Shown here piece by piece: positions 9,501 through 17,684 of a stretch of DNA of 64,000 nucleotides (position 1 is its first letter; each line of letters opens with the position of its first letter). The stretch spans positions 39,452 through 103,451 of the forward strand of contig JALRGT010000008.1 of the NCBI GenBank assembly GCA_023259675.1, read 5' to 3'. Position numbers and translations under genes: made by a program. The notes beneath the pieces were generated by a model. The model made no database searches. It was not told where the DNA came from and saw nothing but the letters and a program-made list of their open reading frames with translations. Source of the stretch: Flavobacterium sp. (GTDB lineage Bacteria > Bacteroidota > Bacteroidia > Flavobacteriales > Flavobacteriaceae).

Positions 9501-10223
9501 ATGACATATAAGAGTATTCTTGCTATATTTATTATGGGCTTTTTTTTGTTGCCAATGAAAACCTTGTTTTCTGAAATTAAACATATTGAAAAAAAAACAT
9601 ATGCAAAAGTTGAAAAAATAAATGTTGATACTACTGAAGTGGCCATTTATAATAATTTGAATAGCAATCATTTTGCATTACCAAAATTTGAAACTTTTAA
9701 TGAAGCTTTAAAGGGGTTTTATAAATTAAAACAAAAGGGGACTGTCAGTAAAAATATACTAACCTTGATTGATTTTACGATGTCATCCAATTCTAAGCGA
9801 CTTTGGGTAATTGATTTAGATTCTAAAACTATTTTATTTAATTCTTTGGTGGCGCATGGGAGAAATACAGGAGGAGAATTTGCTTCCAGTTTTTCAAATG
9901 CAGCTCAGTCATTCAAAAGTAGTTTGGGTTTTTATGTTACCGGAGAAATCTATAAAGGTAAACATGGAATGTCTTTGAAGTTAGATGGGGTAGAAAAAGG
10001 AATTAATAATAATGCAAGGAATAGGGCAGTAGTTATGCATGGGGCAGAATATGTTTCGAATTCATTTATCAGGGATAACAAAAGATTGGGTAGAAGTTTA
10101 GGTTGTCCGGCAATTCCTGTAGATTTGACCAAAGAAATAATTAATGCCATTAAAAACAAGTCGTGTTTGTTTATCTATTATCCTTCGGAGGGTTATAAAA
10201 CATTGTCGAAACTGGTTTCTTAA
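9501..10223 (+). CDS. Murein L,D-transpeptidase catalytic-domain family protein
   Basis: 240 residues with an N-terminal hydrophobic export signal (about residues 4-24). The catalytic domain of the YkuD_2 type covers about 70-230: LWVIDLDSKTILFNSLVAHG opens it, His180 lies in VVMHGAEYVS, and the catalytic Cys202 lies in LGRSLGCPAIP. The family acts in the periplasm on peptidoglycan peptides, either cross-linking or trimming; which one cannot be told here. It is a lone gene between the divergent DUF5916 gene and the tRNA-Gly pair. Confidence in the family is high. Confidence 0.9.
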   Translation: MTYKSILAIFIMGFFLLPMKTLFSEIKHIEKKTYAKVEKINVDTTEVAIYNNLNSNHFALPKFETFNEALKGFYKLKQKGTVSKNILTLIDFTMSSNSKRLWVIDLDSKTILFNSLVAHGRNTGGEFASSFSNAAQSFKSSLGFYVTGEIYKGKHGMSLKLDGVEKGINNNARNRAVVMHGAEYVSNSFIRDNKRLGRSLGCPAIPVDLTKEIINAIKNKSCLFIYYPSEGYKTLSKLVS

Positions 10224-10359
10224 TCCTGAAAAAAGTACTCTTTTGTGATTTTAAGGAAAAAATATAATTTATTTTATTAAAAAGAATAGGTGTAATATTT
10301 TAATTTTAAATCAGTTATAAATATCTTGGTTTTTTTGAGTTAAATTTTCAAAAAAAAAC

Positions 10360-10391
10360 TTGTTTCAAGCCTAAGTTATTATTTATATTTG
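10360..10391 (+). promoter_or_regulatory. Promoter of the first tRNA-Gly
   Basis: TTG (10360-10362), a 21-base spacer and TATATTTG (10384-10391) form a complete Bacteroidetes promoter ending 10 bases before the tRNA. The second tRNA copy has the same elements with the same spacing, which supports both. Confidence 0.75.
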
Positions 10392-10401
10392 CACCAGTAA
10401 T

Positions 10402-10474
<73 letters not shown>

Positions 10475-10480
10475 CTGAAA

Positions 10481-10509
10481 AAAACCGAAGCAATTGCTTC
10501 GGTTTTTTT
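10481..10509 (+). terminator. Terminator after the first tRNA-Gly
   Basis: The fully palindromic stem CCGAAGCAATTGCTTCGG is flanked by A and T runs and lies a few bases after the tRNA, so the two tRNA-Gly copies are separate transcription units. Confidence 0.9.
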
Positions 10510-10591
10510 AATATAAAATGTATTGTATAGATTTATTTTATTTAGTTTTTCTACTTAAATAAAAAAGATATATTTTTTTTAAAAAAAAAAG

Positions 10592-10623
10592 TTGCGTGTG
10601 AACAATATAATTATGTATATTTG
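10592..10623 (+). promoter_or_regulatory. Promoter of the second tRNA-Gly
   Basis: TTG (10592-10594), a 21-base spacer and TATATTTG (10616-10623), the same arrangement as for copy 1 and again ending 12 bases before the tRNA. Confidence 0.75.
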
Positions 10624-10635
10624 CACCCTGTTAAT

Positions 10636-10708
<73 letters not shown>

Positions 10709-10712
10709 CTTT

Positions 10713-10745
10713 AAAGCCGAAACATTTTAATGTTTCGGCTTTTTT
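10713..10745. terminator. Bidirectional terminator between tRNA-Gly 2 and pepE
   Basis: A 14-bp perfect stem (AAAGCCGAAACATT, 10713-10726, with 10729-10742) has A and T runs on the two sides and serves the tRNA on the plus strand and pepE on the minus strand. Confidence 0.9.
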
Positions 10746-11451
10746 ATTTAACATGACTAATGTCAGATCCACTTTCTATTTCTGTAGGTGTCTCATTTCT
10801 TCTGAAAAGACGAGCGGTAAATGGCCCTTTTAATATATTTTTTCCGTCTTTAATTTCAAGCCAGCTTCCTTCTCGCAATCCTAAAACAGGAATAGTGTTA
10901 ATGGTATGAAACTCTTTGATTCTTGTTTCGCGTGTTTCACCCATGTGTTTGGATTGTAAATCGGTATCTAAATAATGTGGATTTATATTAAAGGGAATGA
11001 TGCCCAATGTTTTAAAAGTAGGCGGATAAATAATAGGCATGTCATTGGTGGTCTGCATTGTTAGTCCACAAATATTGCTACCAGCACTTGTTCCCAAATA
11101 GGGAGTTCCTTTTTTTATGGTCTCGGCAAGTACATTCATAATTTGATTTTTGTACAATTGATATACCAAGACGAATGTGTTACCTCCTCCAGTAAAAATA
11201 CCTTCGGCATTTTTTATAGCAGTAATTGGATCTTCAAATTCGTGAATTCCTTTTAGGGTAATTTTTATTTTGGCAAAGGCCAAAGCTGCTTTTGAAGTGT
11301 ATTCGTCATGTGAAATTCCGTTTGGACGAGCATATGGAATAAATAAAATGGTTTTGCAATCTTTGAAAAGGAGTTGTAATTCTGGAAAAAGATATTCCAG
11401 ATATTCGCCTCCATGTAGGGTGGAAGTGCTTGCTATAATTAAGTTTTTCAT
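10744..11451 (-). CDS. pepE: Dipeptidase E (peptidase S51, alpha-aspartyl dipeptidase)
   Basis: 235 residues, typical length. The enzyme hydrolyses dipeptides with N-terminal aspartate in the cytoplasm. The serine nucleophile Ser122 is in LGTSAGSNICG; by family alignment Asp138 (TTNDMP) and His160 (NINPHYLDTD) complete the triad. The glycine-rich turn GIFTGGGNTF (about 84-93) is also conserved. The gene is alone and convergent with the tRNA-Gly copy, sharing a bidirectional terminator. No sign of disruption. Confidence 0.93.
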   Translation of the reverse strand: MKNLIIASTSTLHGGEYLEYLFPELQLLFKDCKTILFIPYARPNGISHDEYTSKAALAFAKIKITLKGIHEFEDPITAIKNAEGIFTGGGNTFVLVYQLYKNQIMNVLAETIKKGTPYLGTSAGSNICGLTMQTTNDMPIIYPPTFKTLGIIPFNINPHYLDTDLQSKHMGETRETRIKEFHTINTIPVLGLREGSWLEIKDGKNILKGPFTARLFRRNETPTEIESGSDISHVK

Positions 11452-11661
11452 TTTTTGTTCTTCTTTTTTCTGTTTTTAAAGGTATGAAAACCGGAATTTT
11501 AACCAGTGTTATTAACATATTTTTACCAAGACCTTAATATTAATTTGTATGAGTGTAGAATACTTTTACGTCTATCGAAATGTGTTTTTAATACTTGATT
11601 TGAATGTGTAAATTTATGTTTTTCTTTTACTGAAGCAAATCCTATTGCATCAGCGGACGGT

Positions 11662-11922
11662 ATGACTGGAGGGGCAGTTTCATTTGATTCAATGTTGAAT
11701 CTTATTTCGGGAAGAACATCCATGCTAAAAAAAGAACTAAAAGTCGAAAAGAAAGAGCTATTTATTCGGCAAATAGAATCAATGTTTGACGAAAATCATT
11801 TTATTGAAAAGTTCAAAACACCTTCAGATTATGTTAAAGGATTTGAATGTTTTGCTGTTGAAAATGAAAAATTCACGACAGTTCTTAAAACTAAAAACAA
11901 GACATCTGTCGAATTTTTATAA
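11662..11922 (+). CDS. Small unrecognised reading frame, possibly a gene remnant
   Basis: 86 codons from an ATG; the frame is open for about 21 further codons upstream without a better start. The product is Lys/Glu/Phe-rich, has no signal peptide or membrane segment, and contains an amphipathic middle (LKVEKKELFIRQIESMFDE). After the TAA the same frame continues with a coding-like stretch (GLLAYKYLKIIVDETK) before the next stop, which could mean a premature stop in an older, longer gene. No promoter or terminator is obvious and I recognise no family. It may be a real small gene, a degraded gene or a chance frame. Confidence 0.25.
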   Translation: MTGGAVSFDSMLNLISGRTSMLKKELKVEKKELFIRQIESMFDENHFIEKFKTPSDYVKGFECFAVENEKFTTVLKTKNKTSVEFL

Positions 11923-12222
11923 GGGTTGCTGGCTTATAAATATTTGAAAATAATAGTTGACGAAACTAAATAAATGAACATGCTATTATATAATGGTTTT
12001 GATTTTTAGATTGTTAATCTATTCCTGTTTTAATTTGGTTATTTGTGTGAAAATAGTATAATGTCAATTTTATAAAAGAAGATTATGTTTTTTGTTTATT
12101 CTGCAGTAAATCTCGTAACTTTACAGATAAAGCTCAAATAATTAGACTTCATCTAATCTATAAGTCATTTTGCTATTTCTAATTGTTATACCCAACTAAA
12201 GAATTATCTTAAAATCATACAA
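11923..12222. other. Intergenic stretch without a recognised gene
   Basis: AT-rich sequence between the small frame at 11662-11922 and the next gene. It holds a weak promoter-like TAACTTTA near 12115 and nothing else I can support. The 210 bases upstream (11452-11661) likewise show only a minus-strand frame of low credibility. Confidence 0.4.
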
Positions 12223-12972
12223 ATGAAAACTAAAATTAAAATATTTTTTTTCTTGTTGTTTTGCCAATGCTGTTTTTCTCAAGTTGATACCAGAAAAACA
12301 ATTAAAGGCCAGGTAAGGAATGATTTGATACCAGTTGAAAATGTTATTGTATTTAATGCCAACTCAAAAGTAGGTGTGGTAGTAAATCAATATGGTAATT
12401 TTGAAATTAGTGCTCAAGTAAAAGATACATTGGTTTTTTCTAGTTTAGCCTTCAAATCAAAAAAAATTATACTTACCGAAACGGAATTCATTATTCCTCT
12501 GTTAATCGTAAATCTTGAAGTATTCACAAATGAGCTGGCCGAAGTTATTGTTTTGTCACAAAAAGAACTCAACCCAGTTTTTGGCAATACGCAAGCAATA
12601 GTTGATAGGCAATATTTTGATGATGAAAAATCCTCTCCTAAAAATAGAACAATGTTACCGGATGGGACTATAGAAAACGGAATTGATTTTGTTCGTGTTT
12701 ATAAAGACATCATTAAGGCTCTAAGAAAGAATAATCCGGGTAAAACAGATTTTTATGAGGATACTAGTTTCTCTGAACTTGTCGTGAAGAGAGTCAATTA
12801 TTCTTTTTTTGCCAATACATTGAAATTAGATGATAATGAAATTAAACTCTTTTTGGTTTTTTGTGAAAATGATCCCAAATCAAGGACTTTGATGAATCCA
12901 AAAGACGAATTTCAGTTGATTGATTTTTTAATCGCCAAAAATAAAGAGTACAAAAAAATCACAGCTTTTTGA
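12223..12972 (+). CDS. Carboxypeptidase-regulatory-like domain protein, exported
   Basis: 249 residues with a signal peptide (IFFFLLFCQCCFS). Residues about 25-115 match the CarboxypepD_reg-like beta-sandwich found at the N-terminus of TonB-dependent receptors: TIKGQVRNDLIPVENVIVFN, then a NQYGNFEISAQVKDTLVFSS core and an ELAEVIVLSQ exit strand. Unlike a receptor there is no plug or barrel; a charged C-terminal part of about 130 residues of unknown function follows. Such stand-alone proteins are frequent in flavobacteria and their role is not established. Monocistronic as far as can be seen. Confidence 0.75.
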   Translation: MKTKIKIFFFLLFCQCCFSQVDTRKTIKGQVRNDLIPVENVIVFNANSKVGVVVNQYGNFEISAQVKDTLVFSSLAFKSKKIILTETEFIIPLLIVNLEVFTNELAEVIVLSQKELNPVFGNTQAIVDRQYFDDEKSSPKNRTMLPDGTIENGIDFVRVYKDIIKALRKNNPGKTDFYEDTSFSELVVKRVNYSFFANTLKLDDNEIKLFLVFCENDPKSRTLMNPKDEFQLIDFLIAKNKEYKKITAF

Positions 12973-13068
12973 GTATAAATAATTCTTTTAGCCTTAAAAT
13001 TAAATCTATTTCATATTCAATTTTAAGAAGTTTATGAAAAAATTAAAATAGACAGATTCAAAAAGTAA

Positions 13069-13076
13069 TATATTTG
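13069..13076 (+). promoter_or_regulatory. Promoter -7 element of tatA
   Basis: TATATTTG, 23 bases before the tatA ATG. Fits TAnnTTTG; no clear -33 element. Confidence 0.5.
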
Positions 13077-13099
13077 CACTATTAAAAAATTAGAGAATT

Positions 13100-13426
13100 A
13101 TGTTTGGTATTGGAGGAGGCGAATTAATATTCATTTTGTTTATCGTATTAATGCTTTTTGGTTCTGACAAAGTACCTGAAATGGCAAGGACAATGGGAAG
13201 AGCTATGGCACAATTAAAAAATGCCACTAACGATATAAAGAGTGAAATTCAAAAAGGGGTAGAAGCTAATGGGCTTGATACTAAATCTCTGACCGATATA
13301 ACAGGAAACTTAACTTCTGAAATTAATAAAACGACACAAGAACTTTTGGGCGATACGGTTAATCAAGCCAATAAAGTAAAAGAAGATATCGAAGATATTG
13401 CAGGCCCGGTAAAACGTCAATTATAA
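13100..13426 (+). CDS. tatA: Twin-arginine translocase subunit TatA/TatE family
   Basis: 108 residues. One N-terminal membrane helix (ELIFILFIVLMLFG, about 8-21), a short hinge (GSDKVPE), an amphipathic helix (MARTMGRAMAQLKNATNDI) and a polar tail, the standard TatA/TatB shape. It would form the pore or recognition part of the Tat system for folded proteins, together with TatC encoded elsewhere. The next gene starts within the stop codon (TAATG), so the two are cotranscribed. TatA versus TatB cannot be decided firmly from the sequence. Confidence 0.9.
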   Translation: MFGIGGGELIFILFIVLMLFGSDKVPEMARTMGRAMAQLKNATNDIKSEIQKGVEANGLDTKSLTDITGNLTSEINKTTQELLGDTVNQANKVKEDIEDIAGPVKRQL

Positions 13427-13983
13427 TGATAGATAAAATTCTATCTTATGATACACGATTGTTTCTTTTTTTGAATGGACTTGGTTCCGAAACTTACGAT
13501 GGTTTATGGTTATTTATTACCAAACAAACCCATTGGATTCCTTTGTTTTTAGTTCTATTATATCTTATTTTTAAAAAATTAGGTGTAAAGCAGACAATGT
13601 ATTTACTCTTGTTTGTAGCTGTTTTAATAGCTTTTACCGATCAAGCAACCAACTTGTTTAAAAATGGATTCCAAAGATTACGACCTTGTAGTAATCCGGA
13701 AATAAATACCATTATGAGAGTTGTAAAATCCAGTAGTTCCTACAGTTTTTTCTCGGGTCATGCTTCCAATAGCATGGCAGTAAGTACTTTTTTATTTTTG
13801 ATTCTTAGAAGGTATTATAAGTATGTTTGTTTTCTTTTTTTGTGGCCTTTAATATTTGCTTATAGCAGAATATATTTAGGGTTGCATTATCCTTTGGATA
13901 TTTTAACGGGATATGTTTTTGGAGTATTTTCAGGGTTTATGATGTATAAGATTTATCTAATTATCCAAAAGAAATACTTTTAA
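13426..13983 (+). CDS. PAP2-family membrane phosphatase
   Basis: 185 residues, with five or six hydrophobic segments. The three phosphatase motifs are present: the KxxxxxxRP motif in KNGFQRLRP, SGH in YSFFSGHASNS, and SRxxxxxHxxxD in SRIYLGLHYPLD. Family members remove phosphate from lipid phosphates such as undecaprenyl pyrophosphate, phosphatidate or lipid A; the specific substrate cannot be read from sequence. The start overlaps the tatA stop. Confidence 0.9.
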   Translation: MIDKILSYDTRLFLFLNGLGSETYDGLWLFITKQTHWIPLFLVLLYLIFKKLGVKQTMYLLLFVAVLIAFTDQATNLFKNGFQRLRPCSNPEINTIMRVVKSSSSYSFFSGHASNSMAVSTFLFLILRRYYKYVCFLFLWPLIFAYSRIYLGLHYPLDILTGYVFGVFSGFMMYKIYLIIQKKYF

Positions 13984-14005
13984 AGAATTAATTAATATTA
14001 TTGTT

Positions 14006-14647
14006 TTAAAGTATACGACTTACTGTTAGACCATCTCGGATAGGCAATAAGACTGTTTCAACCCTAGGATCTTCTTTTAGCAATTTATTGTAGTCGAGAA
14101 GTATTTTGGTACTTATGTCTTTGGGATGTAAAGGTTCTAAAACTTTTCCGCTCCATAATACATTGTCAGACAATATAATGCCTCCCTTGTTCATTTTTGG
14201 AACTATCAATTCAAAATAGTTTATATAATTTTCTTTATCGGCATCTATGAAAACCAAATCGAATTTAATATCGATAGTTGGGATAATTGTAGTGGCTTCT
14301 CCAAGATGTTGAATGATTTGTTTTCCCCAAGGAGATTTATCGAAATGTTTGCGTTGGAAATCAACTAATTCTTCTTTAATGTCAATGGTGTGAAGTGTGC
14401 CTTTTTCTTGTATCCCTTCGCACAAACATAAAGCAGAATATCCCGTATAGGTTCCGATTTCAAGTATATGTAGAGGGCGAATTAATTTTGACAACATACT
14501 TAAAACCCGTCCTTGAAAATGTCCGCTGAGCATTCTTGGAAGGAGGATTTTTTGATAAGTTTCTTTATTTAAGGCTGCTAATAATTCAGGCTCTTTTTCA
14601 GAATGTTGTTCAATATAATCTTCGAGTTCTTGGGAAATGAAATGCAT
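14006..14647 (-). CDS. Class I SAM-dependent O-methyltransferase
   Basis: 213 residues from the ATG at 14647 (MHFISQELEDYIEQHSEKEP). An in-frame ATG at 14686 would add 13 residues but lies upstream of the promoter box at 14671-14678, so the shorter form is chosen. The fold is that of catechol/caffeoyl-CoA-type methyltransferases: the SAM-binding motif ILEIGTYTGYSALCL, and the metal-binding acidic motif FDLVFIDADKENY. The substrate is unknown. It converges with the PAP2 gene, with only 22 bases between stops. Confidence 0.88.
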   Translation of the reverse strand: MHFISQELEDYIEQHSEKEPELLAALNKETYQKILLPRMLSGHFQGRVLSMLSKLIRPLHILEIGTYTGYSALCLCEGIQEKGTLHTIDIKEELVDFQRKHFDKSPWGKQIIQHLGEATTIIPTIDIKFDLVFIDADKENYINYFELIVPKMNKGGIILSDNVLWSGKVLEPLHPKDISTKILLDYNKLLKEDPRVETVLLPIRDGLTVSRIL

Positions 14648-14670
14648 TTTGCTAATTTTTTCAATTGATG

Positions 14671-14678
14671 CAAAGTTA
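14671..14678 (-). promoter_or_regulatory. Promoter -7 element of the O-methyltransferase
   Basis: TAACTTTG on the minus strand, 23 bases before the ATG at 14647. It falls inside the longer possible reading frame and therefore decides the start. Confidence 0.6.
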
Positions 14679-14763
14679 CAAATCAAAAAATGGTAATAAA
14701 AGAAGTTTTAAAGTAAATTTATTTTAGGATTTACAATTTCAATATTACCTTTATTATTAAAAG

Positions 14764-15315
14764 TTAGTTGCTATATAAACTAAAATCAATAACAATTTGA
14801 TCTCTTACTTTTACTAATCCAGCCATTTTTACTGGGGGAGCAAGATCAATATCTGAGAAATTCAAATTGATGGTTCCATGAATTTTATCATCTGTTTTGT
14901 ATAAAATGAAGTCTTTGTATTTTAGTGTTTTATCTGTTATAAGAAATGTTAAGTTGCATTTGTAATTCGTATTGCAAGCTTTAATATCAGTAATGGTAAC
15001 ATAACTATTGGGGAATTCTTTGCATTTTACAGTGCTTTTTAAATCCTTGGTCATTAGTTTATTTCCACAATCAAAGTTATGCATGGGAATATTGGCATTG
15101 AACCCATTTCTTTTGTTTAAATTTAAAACAATGGTGTCTTTTTTATAAAAAGTATTGCTACAGTTGTATTTCCCTACTGTAGAACTTCCACTGATTTTTA
15201 TTTCAACTCTATTGATAACTAAAAGTGCATTATTGATTACAAAAGTGGGTTTAGCACTTCCCATTAAAAAGAAAAGTGCTAAACCCATTAATCCTATTGT
15301 AATTCTATTTTTCAT
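14764..15315 (-). CDS. YceI-like periplasmic lipid-binding protein
   Basis: 183 residues with a signal peptide (ITIGLMGLALFFLMGSAKP). The body has YceI features: an SGSSTVGKYNC entry strand, then NIPMHNFDCGNKLMTKDLKS, which corresponds to the family's pattern of a strand followed by a conserved MxxD. YceI proteins are small barrels that bind polyisoprenoids or other amphiphiles in the periplasm. Three or four Cys residues make it more divergent than the YceI gene at the head of the operon. It is the third gene after YceI and the porin, 100 bases downstream of the latter. Confidence 0.7.
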   Translation of the reverse strand: MKNRITIGLMGLALFFLMGSAKPTFVINNALLVINRVEIKISGSSTVGKYNCSNTFYKKDTIVLNLNKRNGFNANIPMHNFDCGNKLMTKDLKSTVKCKEFPNSYVTITDIKACNTNYKCNLTFLITDKTLKYKDFILYKTDDKIHGTINLNFSDIDLAPPVKMAGLVKVRDQIVIDFSLYSN

Positions 15316-15415
15316 ATATGCAAAAGTTATATTTTAGCGGTCATATATGTTATCGCCTTTTAATTTATTAGTGTTTGTTTGCAACAAACTTGTTGTTAAT
15401 GGCGATTTCATTTTA

Positions 15416-16804
15416 TTAGAATGTAATTACAGCTTCGAACATCAAACCTTTAAAATTACCACCATATAAGTCATTTGGATTGCCTTTGCTGTCTAATACA
15501 GAGTAGTCATTGTAATTTTGGTTTATATAAGCTAGTTTAGTTAGAATGTTTTTTGTCATAAACCAACCTGCACTTGCTTCTAATCTGTTAATATTTATTT
15601 CTTTAGCGTCTGTAGTTGCTAATTTTCCTGATACTACATTGTATCTAGCTCCCAAGTAAAAACTTTCGTTGGCTCCAAATCTATATACAACGTCTCCAGA
15701 GTATTGATTTATGGTACGTTTTTCGTCCATTCCTTTTTTATTTCCTCCAGAAGCAACTTCAAGAGTACCAAAGAATTCAAGACCTTTAAATTTCACAAAA
15801 GGGTTAAACATGAATGAAGTAGCCCAGTTACCAAATCCAGGATTGAATCTACCGGTAGTATGGTTTCCTTGTAAATCAGCAGTTTGGTTATTTGTTACTG
15901 CCCCAGATACTCCTGTGTATGCTGCATGAGTCATGACGCCATAATAACGGCTACCAGCTCTGTCAGAAGAATATAAGTTACCACTTGTATTGGCACAGTG
16001 ATATAATGATCCTGTTAAACGGACTCTTAAATCGTCGTTGAGTTGTTTGTCAAAACCTAATTTAGCTAAAATAGAAGGACTCACAACAGTGTTTTGATCT
16101 GGTAAAGCAGTAGTAGTGGTTCCAGGAATAAATTCTGCAACATTTTGATTTAGTTTAGAGTTAGTAACTCCTACCATACTTACGAATCCATTTCTATTGT
16201 AGTATACTTCAATACCCGGTTCGGTTGTAAATGAATCCATGATATTACTTTCAATAAAAGGATTTACAAGTGTACTACCGTTATCTGATCTTCTAAAGTG
16301 TGCATCACCATAGTTGTTTTCCATTTGCCCTATTTTGAAAGTAGCATATTTCATGAAATCAGCTAAGAAGTCTTTTTTGATGAAGTCTAATTTATCAATT
16401 TGTAAATATCCACCTTTTACCCATGTTTCATTGTGGTGTCTGGCAGCAAGATATAATTCTAAATTCACACGTACACCGTCATATAGCTGAGCTCCAATGG
16501 TCATGTTTGCTGTGGGTAAGTTCAAATTATTTGATAAATTATTTAATCGATATCCATTAACTGTTGATGGAATAGTGGTGCTATTATGATCATTGAATGA
16601 ATTGATAGCTTGAAATTGTAAGGCGAAAGCAGCTCCTAAGTCAATACTGATGCCTTTAAATTCTACACTGTCTTTTTTAACGTCAAATTGATTTATTCCA
16701 GTTTGATCACGTGGAATCAGATTTTGTATTTGTCCAAAACTATTTTGTGCAGTTACTGCCGTTAAGCTTAGTAAGGCAGCAGCTAAAAGATAAATTCTTT
16801 TCAT
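15416..16804 (-). CDS. Outer-membrane porin-like beta-barrel protein
   Basis: 462 residues with a signal peptide (LAAALLSLTAVTAQ). The mature part is a series of amphipathic strands with abundant Asn, Gly and aromatic residues and ends with a typical terminal strand (NFKGLMFEAVITF). An internal segment FIKKDFLADFMKYATFKIGQ followed by a region rich in DAHFRRSDNGS recalls porin-like proteins of the phosphate-selective type, but the match is general. It lies only 7 bases after the upstream YceI gene, so cotranscription is near certain. The solute is unknown. Confidence 0.78.
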   Translation of the reverse strand: MKRIYLLAAALLSLTAVTAQNSFGQIQNLIPRDQTGINQFDVKKDSVEFKGISIDLGAAFALQFQAINSFNDHNSTTIPSTVNGYRLNNLSNNLNLPTANMTIGAQLYDGVRVNLELYLAARHHNETWVKGGYLQIDKLDFIKKDFLADFMKYATFKIGQMENNYGDAHFRRSDNGSTLVNPFIESNIMDSFTTEPGIEVYYNRNGFVSMVGVTNSKLNQNVAEFIPGTTTTALPDQNTVVSPSILAKLGFDKQLNDDLRVRLTGSLYHCANTSGNLYSSDRAGSRYYGVMTHAAYTGVSGAVTNNQTADLQGNHTTGRFNPGFGNWATSFMFNPFVKFKGLEFFGTLEVASGGNKKGMDEKRTINQYSGDVVYRFGANESFYLGARYNVVSGKLATTDAKEININRLEASAGWFMTKNILTKLAYINQNYNDYSVLDSKGNPNDLYGGNFKGLMFEAVITF

Positions 16805-16811
16805 GATTGAT

Positions 16812-17378
16812 TTAATTAAAGTTAATATTGAATTTTAGTGTAAGTTCATTTCCTGTTTTTATTGTTCCAAATAGTGCCGTTGGTGCTTTCATTCCAAATT
16901 CATCAAATGTGATTTTGTTTGAACCTTGAAGAGAAATGGTTCCATTGGTAACGATTGTTTTTACTTGAGTTTTTAATTCTTTGCTAACTCCTGCAATCGT
17001 ATAGGTTCCAGTTAAGTTCCAAGTTGACTCGTTTACTTTTTCTGCTGTTTTTAAAACATATTTAATCGTTTTGAATTTTTTAGTTTTCAATGTTTCATAA
17101 GCAATCTTGTCCATGGTACTTTTACCACTTTTAATACTTTCCGATAAAAGGTTTATTGCAATGGCGTTTATTTCTAAAAGTTTTGAATCGGCAACACTAA
17201 AGTTTGCATTTCCTGTTCCGCCACTTGATTTCATTTCCCAATCATGTAATGTTGAAGTTCCGAATACTGAAAAATTTTGTTTAGTGTTTAGCTCATAATT
17301 TTTCTGAGCATTTGAAGACAATATTATTCCGAAGAGCGCTATTGCTAAAAAAAATGATTTATTTGCTGTTGATTTCAT
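16812..17378 (-). CDS. YceI-family periplasmic protein
   Basis: 188 residues from the ATG at 17378, where a good signal peptide begins (MKSTANKSFFLAIALFGIIL, cleavage after SSNAQ). An in-frame ATG at 17417 would add 13 residues and spoil the signal. YceI features: FSVFGTSTLHDWEMKSSGG at the first strands, GKSTMDKIAYETLKTKKF with the conserved MD..ee/tL pattern, and FDEFGMKAPTALFGTIKTGN at the end. It heads the YceI-porin-YceI operon. Binding of an isoprenoid or fatty amphiphile in the periplasm is inferred from the family. Confidence 0.88.
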   Translation of the reverse strand: MKSTANKSFFLAIALFGIILSSNAQKNYELNTKQNFSVFGTSTLHDWEMKSSGGTGNANFSVADSKLLEINAIAINLLSESIKSGKSTMDKIAYETLKTKKFKTIKYVLKTAEKVNESTWNLTGTYTIAGVSKELKTQVKTIVTNGTISLQGSNKITFDEFGMKAPTALFGTIKTGNELTLKFNINFN

Positions 17379-17464
17379 TATACTAGATGTTAAGTTTAAT
17401 TTAATTCTGGTTTGCAATCCATTTTTTATTTCTTAATACTTTAAATGCTGTATTAATTATGAGA

Positions 17465-17472
17465 CAAATTTA
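17465..17472 (-). promoter_or_regulatory. Possible promoter -7 element of the YceI-porin operon
   Basis: TAAATTTG on the minus strand, about 85 bases before the YceI start. Fits TAnnTTTG. No -33 element could be matched. Confidence 0.35.
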
Positions 17473-17672
17473 TGTCGAAGAAGGACGGAAATATATGATA
17501 AATATCAGTTGTTAAATTTTTATTAATAAACAGTGGAACTACATCGATTTCATTGATGGAAATAAAATAAAAAAAATGTTTCTAGTAGTCTAAGTCATAC
17601 GAAAGGAAAGTTGTTTGTGTGTGTAATATTGAATTTGTTTTTTGGGAATTAATAAAAACAACAAAAAGTCAT

Positions 17673-17680
17673 TAAATTTG
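17673..17680 (+). promoter_or_regulatory. Promoter -7 element directly before rlmN
   Basis: TAAATTTG ends 4 bases before the rlmN ATG. A start of transcription at the normal distance would coincide with the A of ATG, so the mRNA could be leaderless. Confidence 0.45.
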
Positions 17681-17684
17681 CAGC

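Noticed and set aside
11523..11723. Minus-strand frame of 66 codons opposite the small orphan frame
   Set aside because: No recognisable family, no promoter or conserved start, and it competes with the plus-strand frame; neither is convincing.
14648..14686. Longer N-terminus of the O-methyltransferase
   Set aside because: The promoter box 14671-14678 lies inside this extension, so it would not be on the transcript.
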